64,000 nt of DNA. It comes from Helicobacter pullorum NCTC 12824 (GTDB lineage Bacteria; Campylobacterota; Campylobacteria; Campylobacterales; Helicobacteraceae). The stretch covers positions 22,839-86,838 of the forward strand of contig NZ_JAERIT010000006.1 of the NCBI RefSeq assembly GCF_017979475.1, written 5' to 3'. How positions within the stretch are numbered: the first letter of the stretch is position 1; each line of letters starts with the position of its first letter. Both the position numbers and the translations under genes were made by a program. The notes beneath the pieces are model-generated. The model did no database searches and had not been told where the DNA came from. It saw only the letters and a program-made list of their open reading frames with translations. Below are positions 56,631-64,000 of the stretch, piece by piece.

Positions 56631-57643
56631 ATATTTTAGTGAGACTTCCAAATTGGCTTGGCGATGCTGTTATGGCAACTTTTGGATTAGAAATTCTCTA
56701 CCAAACCTACCCAAATGCACATTTTTACCTCATTGGAAGTAAAGTTAGCTGTGAGCTTTTTGACCATTATCCCAACACCACAACTATCGTAGATACAAGC
56801 AAAAAGGCTACCTTTAGAATCCCAGCCCTCTACAAACTCGCCAAAGAGATTCCACCCTGTGAAATTGCCATCACTTTCCAAAATAACTTTCTTTCTGCCT
56901 TATTTTTATTTTTCAATGGTGCTAAAAAACGCATTGGTTATGCAAACGAAATGCGTTCTTTTTTGCTTACTATCCACCCAAAAAAATATAAAAATCTCCA
57001 CGAATCATTACGCTTTGCCAAACTGATAGAAACCATTATCCCAAATCATTCTATAATTCCAAAACTTTATCTAAAACCCCCAACGACAAAAATCACACTT
57101 CCGCCCCATTTTCAAAACCAAAAAATTGCCGGTATCAATGCAGGAGCTGCTTTTGGAAGCGCCAAACGCTGGAAGGAAGAATATTTTGCAGAAGTGATTA
57201 AAGACTTGCTAAAACAAGATTTTTGCATTATTCTTTTTGGGGTAGAATCTGAAAACCCCATCAATGAAAAAATTCTATCCTATCTTCCAAAAAACGAAAA
57301 AATCCTTAACCTTAGTGGAAAAACAAACATACAAAGCCTAATGGCTTATTTTTTAAAATTACATTTTCTCCTTACCAATGATAGCGGACCTATGCATATA
57401 GCAGCAGCCCTTGAGATTCCGACTTTTGCACTCTTTGGTCCAACAAATCAAGAAGAAACTTCACCTTTTAATGCAAAAGATTCTCATATACTCTCTCTTA
57501 GAACCTTTCACAAATCCCTTCCTTGCCAACCCTGCAAAAAACGAATCTGCCCTCTTCCCAAAAATTCCAAAGACTACCATGCTTGCATGCTAAATCTAAC
57601 ACCCTCTTTAGTACTTCCCAAAATTCATTCCCTTATAAGTTAG
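56627..57643 (+). CDS. waaF: ADP-heptose:LPS heptosyltransferase II
   Basis: WaaF adds the second heptose to the LPS inner core. The 338-residue GT9 protein begins MNILVRLPNWLGDAVMATFG and has the C-terminal INAGAAFGSAKRWKEEYF (about 171-188) and LTNDSGPMHIAAAL nucleotide-binding motifs. GPTNQEETSPFN follows. A pair of cysteine motifs near the end (CQPCKKRICP) is typical for the family. Overlaps the GT4 gene by four bases. Confidence 0.92.
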   Translation: MNILVRLPNWLGDAVMATFGLEILYQTYPNAHFYLIGSKVSCELFDHYPNTTTIVDTSKKATFRIPALYKLAKEIPPCEIAITFQNNFLSALFLFFNGAKKRIGYANEMRSFLLTIHPKKYKNLHESLRFAKLIETIIPNHSIIPKLYLKPPTTKITLPPHFQNQKIAGINAGAAFGSAKRWKEEYFAEVIKDLLKQDFCIILFGVESENPINEKILSYLPKNEKILNLSGKTNIQSLMAYFLKLHFLLTNDSGPMHIAAALEIPTFALFGPTNQEETSPFNAKDSHILSLRTFHKSLPCQPCKKRICPLPKNSKDYHACMLNLTPSLVLPKIHSLIS

Positions 57644-57684
57644 TTTCTATTAAAATAATCACAAATTTCACACAAAGTTAAAAT

Positions 57685-58545
57685 ATGCGAACAATTCAAA
57701 TAGGACATTCACCAGATGCCGATGATATTTTTATGTATTATGCAATTGCATTTGGTTGGGTAGGAAATACAATCCATTTTCAAAACCAAGCTTTAGATAT
57801 CCAAACACTCAATGAAATGGCACTTGATAACATTTTGGATATTTCTGCAATTTCTTTTGGTGTTTATCCATTTTTAGCACAAGAACAAGCGCTCTTAAGG
57901 ACAGGAGTTAGCTTTGGCGAAGGCTATGGACCAAAACTCATTAAAAAACGCTCAACAAAACTAAAAAAGAACTTCAAAGTTGCACTAAGTGGGGCACACA
58001 CAACTAATGCAATGCTTTTTAAAATCGCTTACCCTAATGCAAGAATCTACTACAAAAATTTTCTTGAGATTGAAAAAGCTGTTTTGGGGGGCGAAGTTGA
58101 TGCAGGAGTGTTAATCCACGAATCTATTTTGCAATATGATTCAAGCTTAGAAGTAGAATGCGAAATTTGGGATATTTGGAATGATTTAAACAAACAAAAT
58201 TTGCCATTACCGCTTGGTGGAATGTGTATCCGCCGCTCTTTGCCGCTTAATGTCGCTATTGAATGTGAAGAGATTCTTACAAAAGCTGTCAAAGTCGCCC
58301 TAAAAAATAAACCACTTCTTTCAAAAATGCTACTAGAACGCAATTTGATACGAGTAGATTCTCAAAAATTAGAACACTATCTCAATCTTTATGCCAATGC
58401 CGATTCTATCTCCCTTAACCAAACGCAGTTAGAAGCAATTAATATGCTTTTTAAACTCGGATATGACCATAATCTCTGCCCACAAATCCTAGATGTCAAT
58501 GACTGCTTAATCCCCAAAGAATACAAAGAACTACGCAATCAATAA
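57685..58545 (+). CDS. mqnD: 1,4-dihydroxy-6-naphthoate synthase (futalosine pathway)
   Basis: MqnD acts in the alternative menaquinone route used by Helicobacter and Campylobacter. The 286-residue periplasmic-binding-fold enzyme has the hallmark GHSPDADDIFMYYAI (7-21), ISFGVYPFL and PLPLGGMCIRR. Menaquinone is the electron source for NrfH and cytochrome bd encoded elsewhere in this window. Its end overlaps the convergent TonB-like gene by seven bases. Confidence 0.93.
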   Translation: MRTIQIGHSPDADDIFMYYAIAFGWVGNTIHFQNQALDIQTLNEMALDNILDISAISFGVYPFLAQEQALLRTGVSFGEGYGPKLIKKRSTKLKKNFKVALSGAHTTNAMLFKIAYPNARIYYKNFLEIEKAVLGGEVDAGVLIHESILQYDSSLEVECEIWDIWNDLNKQNLPLPLGGMCIRRSLPLNVAIECEEILTKAVKVALKNKPLLSKMLLERNLIRVDSQKLEHYLNLYANADSISLNQTQLEAINMLFKLGYDHNLCPQILDVNDCLIPKEYKELRNQ

Positions 58546-59390
58546 ATCCGATACATGACGCGTATTCTTATTTTAGTTTTTACTGCTGGATAAGGATAAT
58601 CCTTATAAGCAATCTCAATAGTGTGAATGCTATTTTCGTCCAAAAGCCTATAACCACTTGGAGTTAATAATTTCAAATCAGAAATATCTCCATTTGGGTG
58701 CAAATAAAATTCCACAATATTATCCCCTTGCTGCCCCATTTGCCCAGCAAGTTGCGGATATTTAAGGTATTTTTGCGTAATCCTTCCTATCCCGCTTAAA
58801 TTATCTTCAATAAATTTCCTCTCTTCAAGATTCAAAGAATACAAATCATCTCCATAAAGCTCTTTTATTTCTTGATTCCCCATATCTTTGCCATAATCAT
58901 AAATAGAAGGCGAAGAAGGCTTATTATCTAGCATCGGACCAATTTGACTAGATTTCAAAGAAGAGGCAAGAGAATTTTGATTATGATTAGATTGATTGGA
59001 AGATTTTGGTTGAATCTTTCTAGAATCTTCGGTTTTTTTAGGTTTTGTAATTTTGGTGGGGGATTTTTCTTTGGTTTGCTTAGGTGGAGTTGTTTGGGCA
59101 ATTTCTGTTTGCTCTTCTTTTTGGTTTTTGTTACTTTCTTGCTGTGGTTGGCTTTGTGTGTTTGAAGGTTGTGTGAGTGGAGATTCTAACATTTGTGCAT
59201 TATTTTGGGGGGGAATCATTTGTGCAGCTTGAGAGAACTTAAAGTTTTTAATATTAATACGCTCTCCCTCTTTCGTCCCATATTTTGGAGGCTGATAAAT
59301 ATCATCCTTTTTAAACTCGAGTAACAATAATAAAAATATCACAATATGGACAAGTAAGGACAATAAAAGTGCAATAAAATTATTTCTCAT
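58539..59390 (-). CDS. TonB-like energy transducer in a flagellar operon
   Basis: A 283-residue protein with one N-terminal membrane helix (about 4-23), a long polar spacer rich in Pro, Lys, Gln, Thr and Ser (about 50-165), and a TonB-type C-terminal domain (about 195-283, QKYLKYPQLAGQMGQQGDNIVEF, then PSGYRLLDENSI). ExbB/ExbD are not adjacent. It starts three bases after the FliO-like gene, an arrangement I recall from H. pylori (HP0582 next to flagellar genes). Confidence 0.8.
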   Translation of the reverse strand: MRNNFIALLLSLLVHIVIFLLLLLEFKKDDIYQPPKYGTKEGERINIKNFKFSQAAQMIPPQNNAQMLESPLTQPSNTQSQPQQESNKNQKEEQTEIAQTTPPKQTKEKSPTKITKPKKTEDSRKIQPKSSNQSNHNQNSLASSLKSSQIGPMLDNKPSSPSIYDYGKDMGNQEIKELYGDDLYSLNLEERKFIEDNLSGIGRITQKYLKYPQLAGQMGQQGDNIVEFYLHPNGDISDLKLLTPSGYRLLDENSIHTIEIAYKDYPYPAVKTKIRIRVMYRIY

Positions 59391-59393
59391 TAT

Positions 59394-59840
59394 TTATTGT
59401 TTTTCTTGCTCTAATAATTCTCCAAAATCTTTGATTGAATATTTATCAACCAAAGTTGCTCCATTTCGGCTTAATATCACAATATAGCGTTTTTGGTAAA
59501 TCTCAAAAACAATCAATTTAGCATTCATAGACAAAGAAAAACTAGAAACAATTTGAATCGAATTAGCTTCTTTTTTTTTGAAAAAATCAACCAAAGATAA
59601 TTTTTGCTCTTTATAATAAAGCCTTTTTTTGATATACCAAAGCAATATCAAAAGCCCAATTAAGACAAGAATCACTCCACTATACTGATAAAAATTAATA
59701 CTCTCCAAAGGGGATTTTGCCATTTCAAAAGGAAAAGTTTGATTATTTTCACTAGAAAACTTTAATCCCTGCTCTAATGAATCTTTATCCTCTGAAAACA
59801 AAAAAGTAATGAATGATAAAATAACTAAAACAATTTTCAT
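59394..59840 (-). CDS. fliO: FliO-like flagellar export-gate assembly protein
   Basis: A 148-residue protein with a signal-like N-terminus (1-16), one membrane helix (about 52-69) and a small cytoplasmic domain (IQIVSSFSLSMNAKLIVFEIYQKRYIVILS) typical of FliO, which helps assemble FliP. It is coupled to fliN by a four-base overlap. An A9 run encodes the three lysines in FFKKKEA (about 89-91) and is a potential slippage site. Confidence 0.75.
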   Translation of the reverse strand: MKIVLVILSFITFLFSEDKDSLEQGLKFSSENNQTFPFEMAKSPLESINFYQYSGVILVLIGLLILLWYIKKRLYYKEQKLSLVDFFKKKEANSIQIVSSFSLSMNAKLIVFEIYQKRYIVILSRNGATLVDKYSIKDFGELLEQEKQ

Positions 59841-60196
59841 GTAGTGCTAATGCTCTCTCTTGTGAGATAATAGATAATTGCATTAGAATCAAGCACTTCA
59901 TTAACCCTAATAGCAAGATTCTTCTCATACACCATTACTTCGCCCTTGCCAACTATTCTACCATTGATATAAATCTCCACACTTTCACCTGCTGGTTTTT
60001 GCAAATCAATAATAGAGCCTTTTTCAAACTGCAAAATTTCCTTCAATGCTATCTTTGTTGAGCCAAGCTCGGCATGGAAAAGGACTTTCATATCCAAAAG
60101 CCCCCCATAATTATTCATAATTCCTTCAAGATAACGCGCTAAATCCTCTTGTTTTGGTGCCTGTATCTTTGCTAAAGTAAATTCATCTGCTGGCAT
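59837..60196 (-). CDS. fliN: Flagellar motor switch protein FliN
   Basis: A 119-residue C-ring protein with a C-terminal SpoA domain (LLDMKVLFHAELGSTKIALKEILQF to LAIRVNEVL, about 33-108). It forms the base of the C-ring with FliM and takes part in rotor switching and export. ATG with AAGGA at eight bases. It lies nine bases after the CheX-like gene. Confidence 0.93.
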   Translation of the reverse strand: MPADEFTLAKIQAPKQEDLARYLEGIMNNYGGLLDMKVLFHAELGSTKIALKEILQFEKGSIIDLQKPAGESVEIYINGRIVGKGEVMVYEKNLAIRVNEVLDSNAIIYYLTRESISTT

Positions 60197-60205
60197 ATCT
60201 TTTCC

Positions 60206-60631
60206 TTAAAGTGATTTGTTATGCATAAAAAGGGAACACTTAGCTCCCCTCCCTAATGAAAAATTAAAACTGCTAGAATGAGTATCTTGAAATTCTCCAA
60301 ACCCATAAACCCTAGGTGTTGAGATATTAAACTTTATATTTTCTGTAACAGCTAACACTTTTGCTAAACCAATAGTAAGATTAGCAAGCTCTTGAGAAAG
60401 ATCTTTTAGGGCAATCTCATCTAACTCTTCCTCTCCAAATAATCCATTGCCTAATTTTGCCAAAAAATCTTTAGAAGAAACAAAAGTAATAGTATCTTTC
60501 TCTTCATTCTCCAAAAAAATATCAATACTTGACAAAAACCCTTTTGTTAGCTTTCTTGTAACTCTCTTTGGCGTCTCTCCCAAAGTATCTTTCAACACTT
60601 GCCTAAAAGCATTTATGATAATTTTCTCCAT
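60206..60631 (-). CDS. CheX/FliY-like domain protein upstream of fliN
   Basis: A 141-residue single-domain protein. The fold pattern (IINAFRQVLKDTLGE, then EEELDEIALKDLSQELANLTIGLAKVL near 68-94) resembles CheC/CheX/FliY phosphatase-type domains, in which a Glu-Asn pair faces CheY-P. Here ELANL has E and N at the expected spacing. Genes of this type precede fliN in Campylobacter. Phosphatase activity is unproven; it could be a C-ring partner. Confidence 0.68.
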   Translation of the reverse strand: MEKIIINAFRQVLKDTLGETPKRVTRKLTKGFLSSIDIFLENEEKDTITFVSSKDFLAKLGNGLFGEEELDEIALKDLSQELANLTIGLAKVLAVTENIKFNISTPRVYGFGEFQDTHSSSFNFSLGRGAKCSLFMHNKSL

Positions 60632-60725
60632 ATCCCAACAAACCTTCTAGCAAAAACATAAAAAATTATATCTAATTTTTATTTAGCCTCACTAAACTTT
60701 GGATAATTTTTTATCAAATTCTGCA

Positions 60726-62021
60726 TTACCAACGCAAAACAAAAGTTGTTCCCTTTCCTTTTTGACTTTCACATTCAATAGCGATTTTATAAATATTGCA
60801 AATTTCTTTTATCAATGCCAGCCCTATTCCAAACCCACCTTGATCCTTATTGCAACGATAATATCTATCAAAAATTCTCTTCAAATCCTCTTTCTCCATT
60901 CCACACCCATTATCTTTTATCTTTAGAAAATTATTCCCCACAAAAACCTCAACTTCTCCGCCACTTTGAGTGTATTTTAATGCATTATCCAATAAATTAT
61001 CAACAACCCTTATAATACGACTTTTATTTGCCATAAGTGTGCTAGATTCTGCTTTTAAGACAATAGAAATATTTTTCTTTTTATAAAAAGGTTCAAAATA
61101 AGACACACGCTCTTTTAGCAAATCATTCATAGCAATCTTTTCAAGATTATTGCCCTGCAAATGAGGAAAATTATAAAATACCAAATCTTGATAAATTTGC
61201 CCCAAAGTATTTGCCGCCATTTTAATGCGTTCAAACTTTTGCAAATCTTGCTCTTTGAGATCTTCTTTTTTGATCCTCTCTATGCTCATCAAAATAATGC
61301 TCAAAGGCGTATTAATTTCATGGGTAGAATCTTTAATAAAATTATTCAGTGCCTGTATTTTTTCCTCTAATGGCTTCAAACTTAAACGAACCAAAAAATA
61401 TGCCACCACACTCACCCCAAAAAGCACTAGCAAAAAGCTCCCACCAATTAAGCCCCAAAGCCTATATATTTCCTTTGAAATTCCATTATCTTGAATAATC
61501 ATAAAAAAATCATTTCTTCTTTCTAAAGTATCTAATAAATTTTGTTTGTAAAGCTCCATATTTACAAGACTCCAAAATCTTCCTCCTATTCTTTGAGTCA
61601 CCAAATACACATTGTCTCCTGCAATCACGATTCTATCAATGTGCCGATGATCTTTCCTAAAACTAATTGGAATCCCGCGTTCTTGCAATATCTGCCTAAA
61701 TTCTTTTGTATTTTCAACCTCTTTTAAAGTACTAAAAATTATCTCTCCACTGCTTGTATTCAAAGAAAATGGGATTTCTAACTCCTTAGAAGTTTCTTCT
61801 AAAATCTTAAAAAAGTTTCCATTGTAATTAAATTGCAATTTTTCATACAAATGCATCGCCAAATTATGCGTTGATTCTCGCAATTGCAATACTCTTTCTT
61901 CAATCAAAGATTCTTTTTCTTTTTGGTACCAACCATAAAAAACAATCGCCAAAAAAATCAAAGTTGTCAATGCATAAAGTAAGCTAATTTTTAAAACAAT
62001 CTTTTTGCTTTCATTCATCAA
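60726..62021 (-). CDS. Sensor histidine kinase (CrdS/DccS-like)
   Basis: A 431-residue kinase with transmembrane helices near 9-29 and 193-213 that enclose a periplasmic domain of about 165 residues. It has the H box KDSTHEINTPLSIIL, N box VVDNLLDNALKYT, G1 IKDNGCGM and G2 GGFGIGLALIKEI. A HAMP domain is not obvious. It overlaps its response regulator by four bases. Resemblance to the Helicobacter CrdS / Campylobacter DccS branch is from memory and uncertain. Confidence 0.82.
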   Translation of the reverse strand: MMNESKKIVLKISLLYALTTLIFLAIVFYGWYQKEKESLIEERVLQLRESTHNLAMHLYEKLQFNYNGNFFKILEETSKELEIPFSLNTSSGEIIFSTLKEVENTKEFRQILQERGIPISFRKDHRHIDRIVIAGDNVYLVTQRIGGRFWSLVNMELYKQNLLDTLERRNDFFMIIQDNGISKEIYRLWGLIGGSFLLVLFGVSVVAYFLVRLSLKPLEEKIQALNNFIKDSTHEINTPLSIILMSIERIKKEDLKEQDLQKFERIKMAANTLGQIYQDLVFYNFPHLQGNNLEKIAMNDLLKERVSYFEPFYKKKNISIVLKAESSTLMANKSRIIRVVDNLLDNALKYTQSGGEVEVFVGNNFLKIKDNGCGMEKEDLKRIFDRYYRCNKDQGGFGIGLALIKEICNIYKIAIECESQKGKGTTFVLRW

Positions 62022-62683
62022 AGCGCCTTTTTATAACAATACCCTTCTCCCCTACGGGTCAAAATATTATCTTTACCGACAATTTGACGCAAGTCTTTAA
62101 TATACACACGCAAACTCAACTCGCTTGGTTCCTCTTCATATCCCCACAATGCACTATAAATTTCTTCTAAGGATACAAAATGATTCTCATTAATCAACAA
62201 AATCTTTAGCAATTCTCGCTCTTTTGCAGAAAGTTTGCATACTTTCCCCTCTAAATACAAAATTCCTTCCCCACAATCAAAACTATATCCATTACCAAAA
62301 TCATAAATCTGCATTCGATTACTGCGTTTCAATAATGCTTCAATACGCAACAATAATTCTGACAATTCAAAAGGTTTTCGCAAATAATCATCACAACCGC
62401 TTTTAAACCCTATTTCCAAATCTTTAATACTATTTAAAGCAGTGATGAAAATTGCTGGGATTCTTCTCCCACTTTGATGAATATTTTTTAATGTCTCAAA
62501 ACCATCTAGGTTTGGCACCATTACATCAAGCAGCAAAATATCAAAATTTTCTTCATAGGCTTTATTAGAAGCCTCTATACCATCATTGCAACAAACTACT
62601 TCATAACCTTCCTCACTCAAACACTCAGCAATAATTTCTTGCAATGCCATATCATCTTCTAACAATAATATTTTTGCTTTCAT
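62018..62683 (-). CDS. OmpR-family response regulator (CrdR/DccR-like)
   Basis: A 221-residue regulator: receiver domain with Glu9-Asp10-Asp11, phosphorylation site Asp53 in LLLDVMVPNLDG and Lys in YLRKPFELSE; winged helix ending LTRRGEGYCYK. It follows the DUF1104 gene, from which a hairpin separates it. In Campylobacter DccR controls small exported proteins in late growth, and in H. pylori CrdR responds to copper. Either could apply. Confidence 0.82.
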   Translation of the reverse strand: MKAKILLLEDDMALQEIIAECLSEEGYEVVCCNDGIEASNKAYEENFDILLLDVMVPNLDGFETLKNIHQSGRRIPAIFITALNSIKDLEIGFKSGCDDYLRKPFELSELLLRIEALLKRSNRMQIYDFGNGYSFDCGEGILYLEGKVCKLSAKERELLKILLINENHFVSLEEIYSALWGYEEEPSELSLRVYIKDLRQIVGKDNILTRRGEGYCYKKAL

Positions 62684-62701
62684 TCTCTCCCTTTTATACG
62701 C

Positions 62702-62722
62702 TGTGTAGCCAAAAGCTACACA
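62702..62722 (-). terminator. Intercistronic hairpin between the DUF1104 gene and the regulator
   Basis: TGTGTAGC (62702-62709) and GCTACACA (62715-62722) form a perfect 8-base stem with a five-base loop right after the DUF1104 stop. No T-run follows, so it may lower read-through or protect the upstream mRNA, giving more of the small periplasmic protein than of the regulator and kinase. Confidence 0.55.
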
Positions 62723-62725
62723 CCA

Positions 62726-63184
62726 TTAAGGTCTTGGACCAACTGGACAATCTGGATATCTACCTTCAAAACAATCTCCTCTATAATGCCCTCTATGCCC
62801 TTTACCATAACCATAACCTCTGCCATAACCGCCTCTTAACAATCCGCTATCTCTAGCTTCCTCTCTTGTCATAGAATCAATTCTCTTTTCTGTTTCTTTG
62901 CGAATCTCATCGCGGTATTCTCGGTATTCTTTCATAGTCATCTTATCATAGTTGCTTTGTGCATTTTTCCTTAAATTATCTGCAAAATCTCTACCTTCTT
63001 GAATCTCCATTTTTTGCATTCTTTTATGGATTTCCATTTTATAGTCTGGATAATCCTTTGGTGCTACTTTCCCTGAAAGATTAACAAGCTCTTCATTGCT
63101 TTTCTTTGAAAAATCTGCTGCTAATGCAACTGAAACACTCAAGGCTGTACCAACTAAAACTGAAATCAATGTTTTTGCTTTCAT
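62726..63184 (-). CDS. DUF1104 periplasmic protein with Gly/His-rich tail
   Basis: A 152-residue protein with a signal peptide (1-22, ending VALAA). The DUF1104 helical domain begins DFSKKSNEELVNLSGKV and runs to about 115 (KDYPDYKMEIHKRMQ, then TMKEYREYRDEIRKETEKR). The tail is rich in Gly, Tyr, Arg and His, with two Cys, which could bind metal. A -10-like TATATAC and AAGGAG stand upstream on the minus strand. DUF1104 proteins occur in Helicobacter and Campylobacter beside two-component genes; function unknown. Confidence 0.82.
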   Translation of the reverse strand: MKAKTLISVLVGTALSVSVALAADFSKKSNEELVNLSGKVAPKDYPDYKMEIHKRMQKMEIQEGRDFADNLRKNAQSNYDKMTMKEYREYRDEIRKETEKRIDSMTREEARDSGLLRGGYGRGYGYGKGHRGHYRGDCFEGRYPDCPVGPRP

Positions 63185-63246
63185 TGTAAGCTCCTTAATT
63201 TTTTTACAGCGAAAGTATATAATGCAAGTATAAAATCAATGTGAAG

Positions 63247-64000
63247 TCATACTGACATTTTATAAAGTCTTTTACGCTCACTAGAACTAGCGATATTTAA
63301 CTGCGCCCTATACTTTGTAATAGTCCTACGCACGATTTTAATATTAAATTTTTCTTCAATTAATTCCAAGATTCTATTATCACTCAAAGGTTTCTGCCGA
63401 TTTTCGTTTTTAATAAGATTGCTTACAAATTCTTTAATAGTTGTATTAGCTGTATCTTCATCAAGTGCAGTGGCAAAGAAATTTCTAAGTGGAAAGATTC
63501 CCCTAGAACATTCCAAAAATTTATTTGAAATCGCCCTAGAAATCGTGCTTGAAGCATGTCCAAACTCTTCTGCTAAGTCTTTGAGTTTCATCGGCTTAAT
63601 CTCTCCACCCATAAAAAAATCATATTGATATTCTACAATCATCAAGCCAATCTTATAAAGTGTCGCTTTACGCATCTCCAAAGCATCCACCAAATCTCGT
63701 GCTTCTTTGACTTTATTTTTAATAAAATCGTGTTTGATTTTTTCTTTGGCTTCTTTTTTGGGCATTTCTATTTGGATACTTGGATAATATTGACTATTAA
63801 TCTGCACTTGAATAGATTGTGCTTCTTGAATGATTAAAATATCTGGAATTATCTCTGGTTCTTTTTGGTAATATTCCAATGCCGGGGGATTTTTAAAGCT
63901 CTGAATCACACGCATAGCCTTAGCATAACAAGCTTCATTTTTATATTGAGAATGTTTTTCCAAATTCCCCAAAATACGCAAACAAAGACTATAAATCTCA
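63247..64000 (-). CDS. rpoN: RNA polymerase sigma-54 factor (partial, N-terminus outside window)
   Basis: Sigma-54 directs the middle class of flagellar genes (hook, basal body, flaB) in these bacteria. The visible part contains the core-binding region and the helix-turn-helix (MKLKDLAEEFGHASSTISRAISNK). The RpoN box RRTITKYR lies near the C-terminus, where the classical box has A-R-R-T-V-A-K-Y-R. The frame remains open to base 64000 (EIYSLCLRILGNLEK), so the TTG at 63981 is not the real start. It precedes the DUF1104 gene, which has its own promoter. Confidence 0.94.
   Translation of the reverse strand, partial: EIYSLCLRILGNLEKHSQYKNEACYAKAMRVIQSFKNPPALEYYQKEPEIIPDILIIQEAQSIQVQINSQYYPSIQIEMPKKEAKEKIKHDFIKNKVKEARDLVDALEMRKATLYKIGLMIVEYQYDFFMGGEIKPMKLKDLAEEFGHASSTISRAISNKFLECSRGIFPLRNFFATALDEDTANTTIKEFVSNLIKNENRQKPLSDNRILELIEEKFNIKIVRRTITKYRAQLNIASSSERKRLYKMSV

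Overview
The window is chromosomal DNA of an AT-rich member of the Campylobacterota, most probably an enterohepatic Helicobacter (H. pullorum/H. canadensis-like; this is inference). The signs are gene sets and gene orders that I remember from H. pylori and Campylobacter: PpiC-type isomerase/fba/efp, pyrD/M16 peptidase/dapA/SDR/pgsA, arsR/arsS/hemB, recA/eno/FtsB-like/AMIN protein/aroK, and fliN with a FliO-like gene and a TonB-like gene. There is also a CXXCH-only NrfA, MqnD of the futalosine menaquinone route, a MagIII glycosylase and a DUF1104 protein.

Layout. 1-6.7 kb: efp (cut by the window edge), fba, a periplasmic isomerase, the nitrite reductase pair nrfHA with an FNR-type palindrome upstream, a TRIC-family channel and an HD protein. 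6.9-11.1 kb: the most unusual locus. A complete flagellin gene (minus strand) faces a second flagellin copy (plus strand) that lacks the first 120 codons and any promoter. Between them lie the only flagellin promoter, the only flagellin 5' end and a tyrosine recombinase gene. Inversion of the 1.84-kb middle segment would swap expression from one flagellin body to the other, in frame. The recombinase frame has a stop codon directly after its best-placed ATG. 11.1-14.8 kb: a two-component system between a small periplasmic protein and a Ppx/GppA phosphatase, then msrA. 15.3-19.4 kb: clpB and a pyruvyltransferase gene with an in-frame G13 tract, a classical phase-variation switch. 19.5-25.9 kb: a long housekeeping operon (pyrD, M16 peptidase, dapA, FabL-like SDR, pgsA, rseP, yggS).

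26.1-32.9 kb: tryptophan biosynthesis split into two divergent operons, trpBA and trpE-GD-CF, each with two or more genes and sharing one promoter region. 33-36.8 kb: a TPR-like protein, a CiaD-like protein, then arsR-arsS-hemB; the arsR leader can form a hairpin that hides its ribosome binding site. 36.8-41.7 kb: phoX, rluA, purB and an orphan DNA methyltransferase; phoX, purB and the methyltransferase are clearly richer in G+C than the rest and look acquired. 41.7-46.5 kb: DoxX, a glycosyltransferase-9 gene in two pieces, tRNA-Arg and tRNA-Ala, coaE, speE, a META-domain lipoprotein and a SurA-like chaperone. 46.5-51.5 kb: pepD, magIII and the cytochrome bd operon, including a 35-residue membrane peptide that looks like a CydX counterpart. 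51.8-58.5 kb: recA operon with eno, cell-envelope and LPS genes, and mqnD. 58.5-64 kb: flagellar switch/export genes with a TonB-like gene, a third two-component system with a DUF1104 periplasmic protein, and rpoN (cut by the window edge).

Read together, this is the genome of a motile, microaerobic to nitrite-respiring host-associated bacterium. It invests in surface variation (flagellin inversion locus, phase-variable glycan gene) and in sensing (three response regulator/kinase pairs). I saw no rRNA, CRISPR array, insertion sequence or other phage genes.
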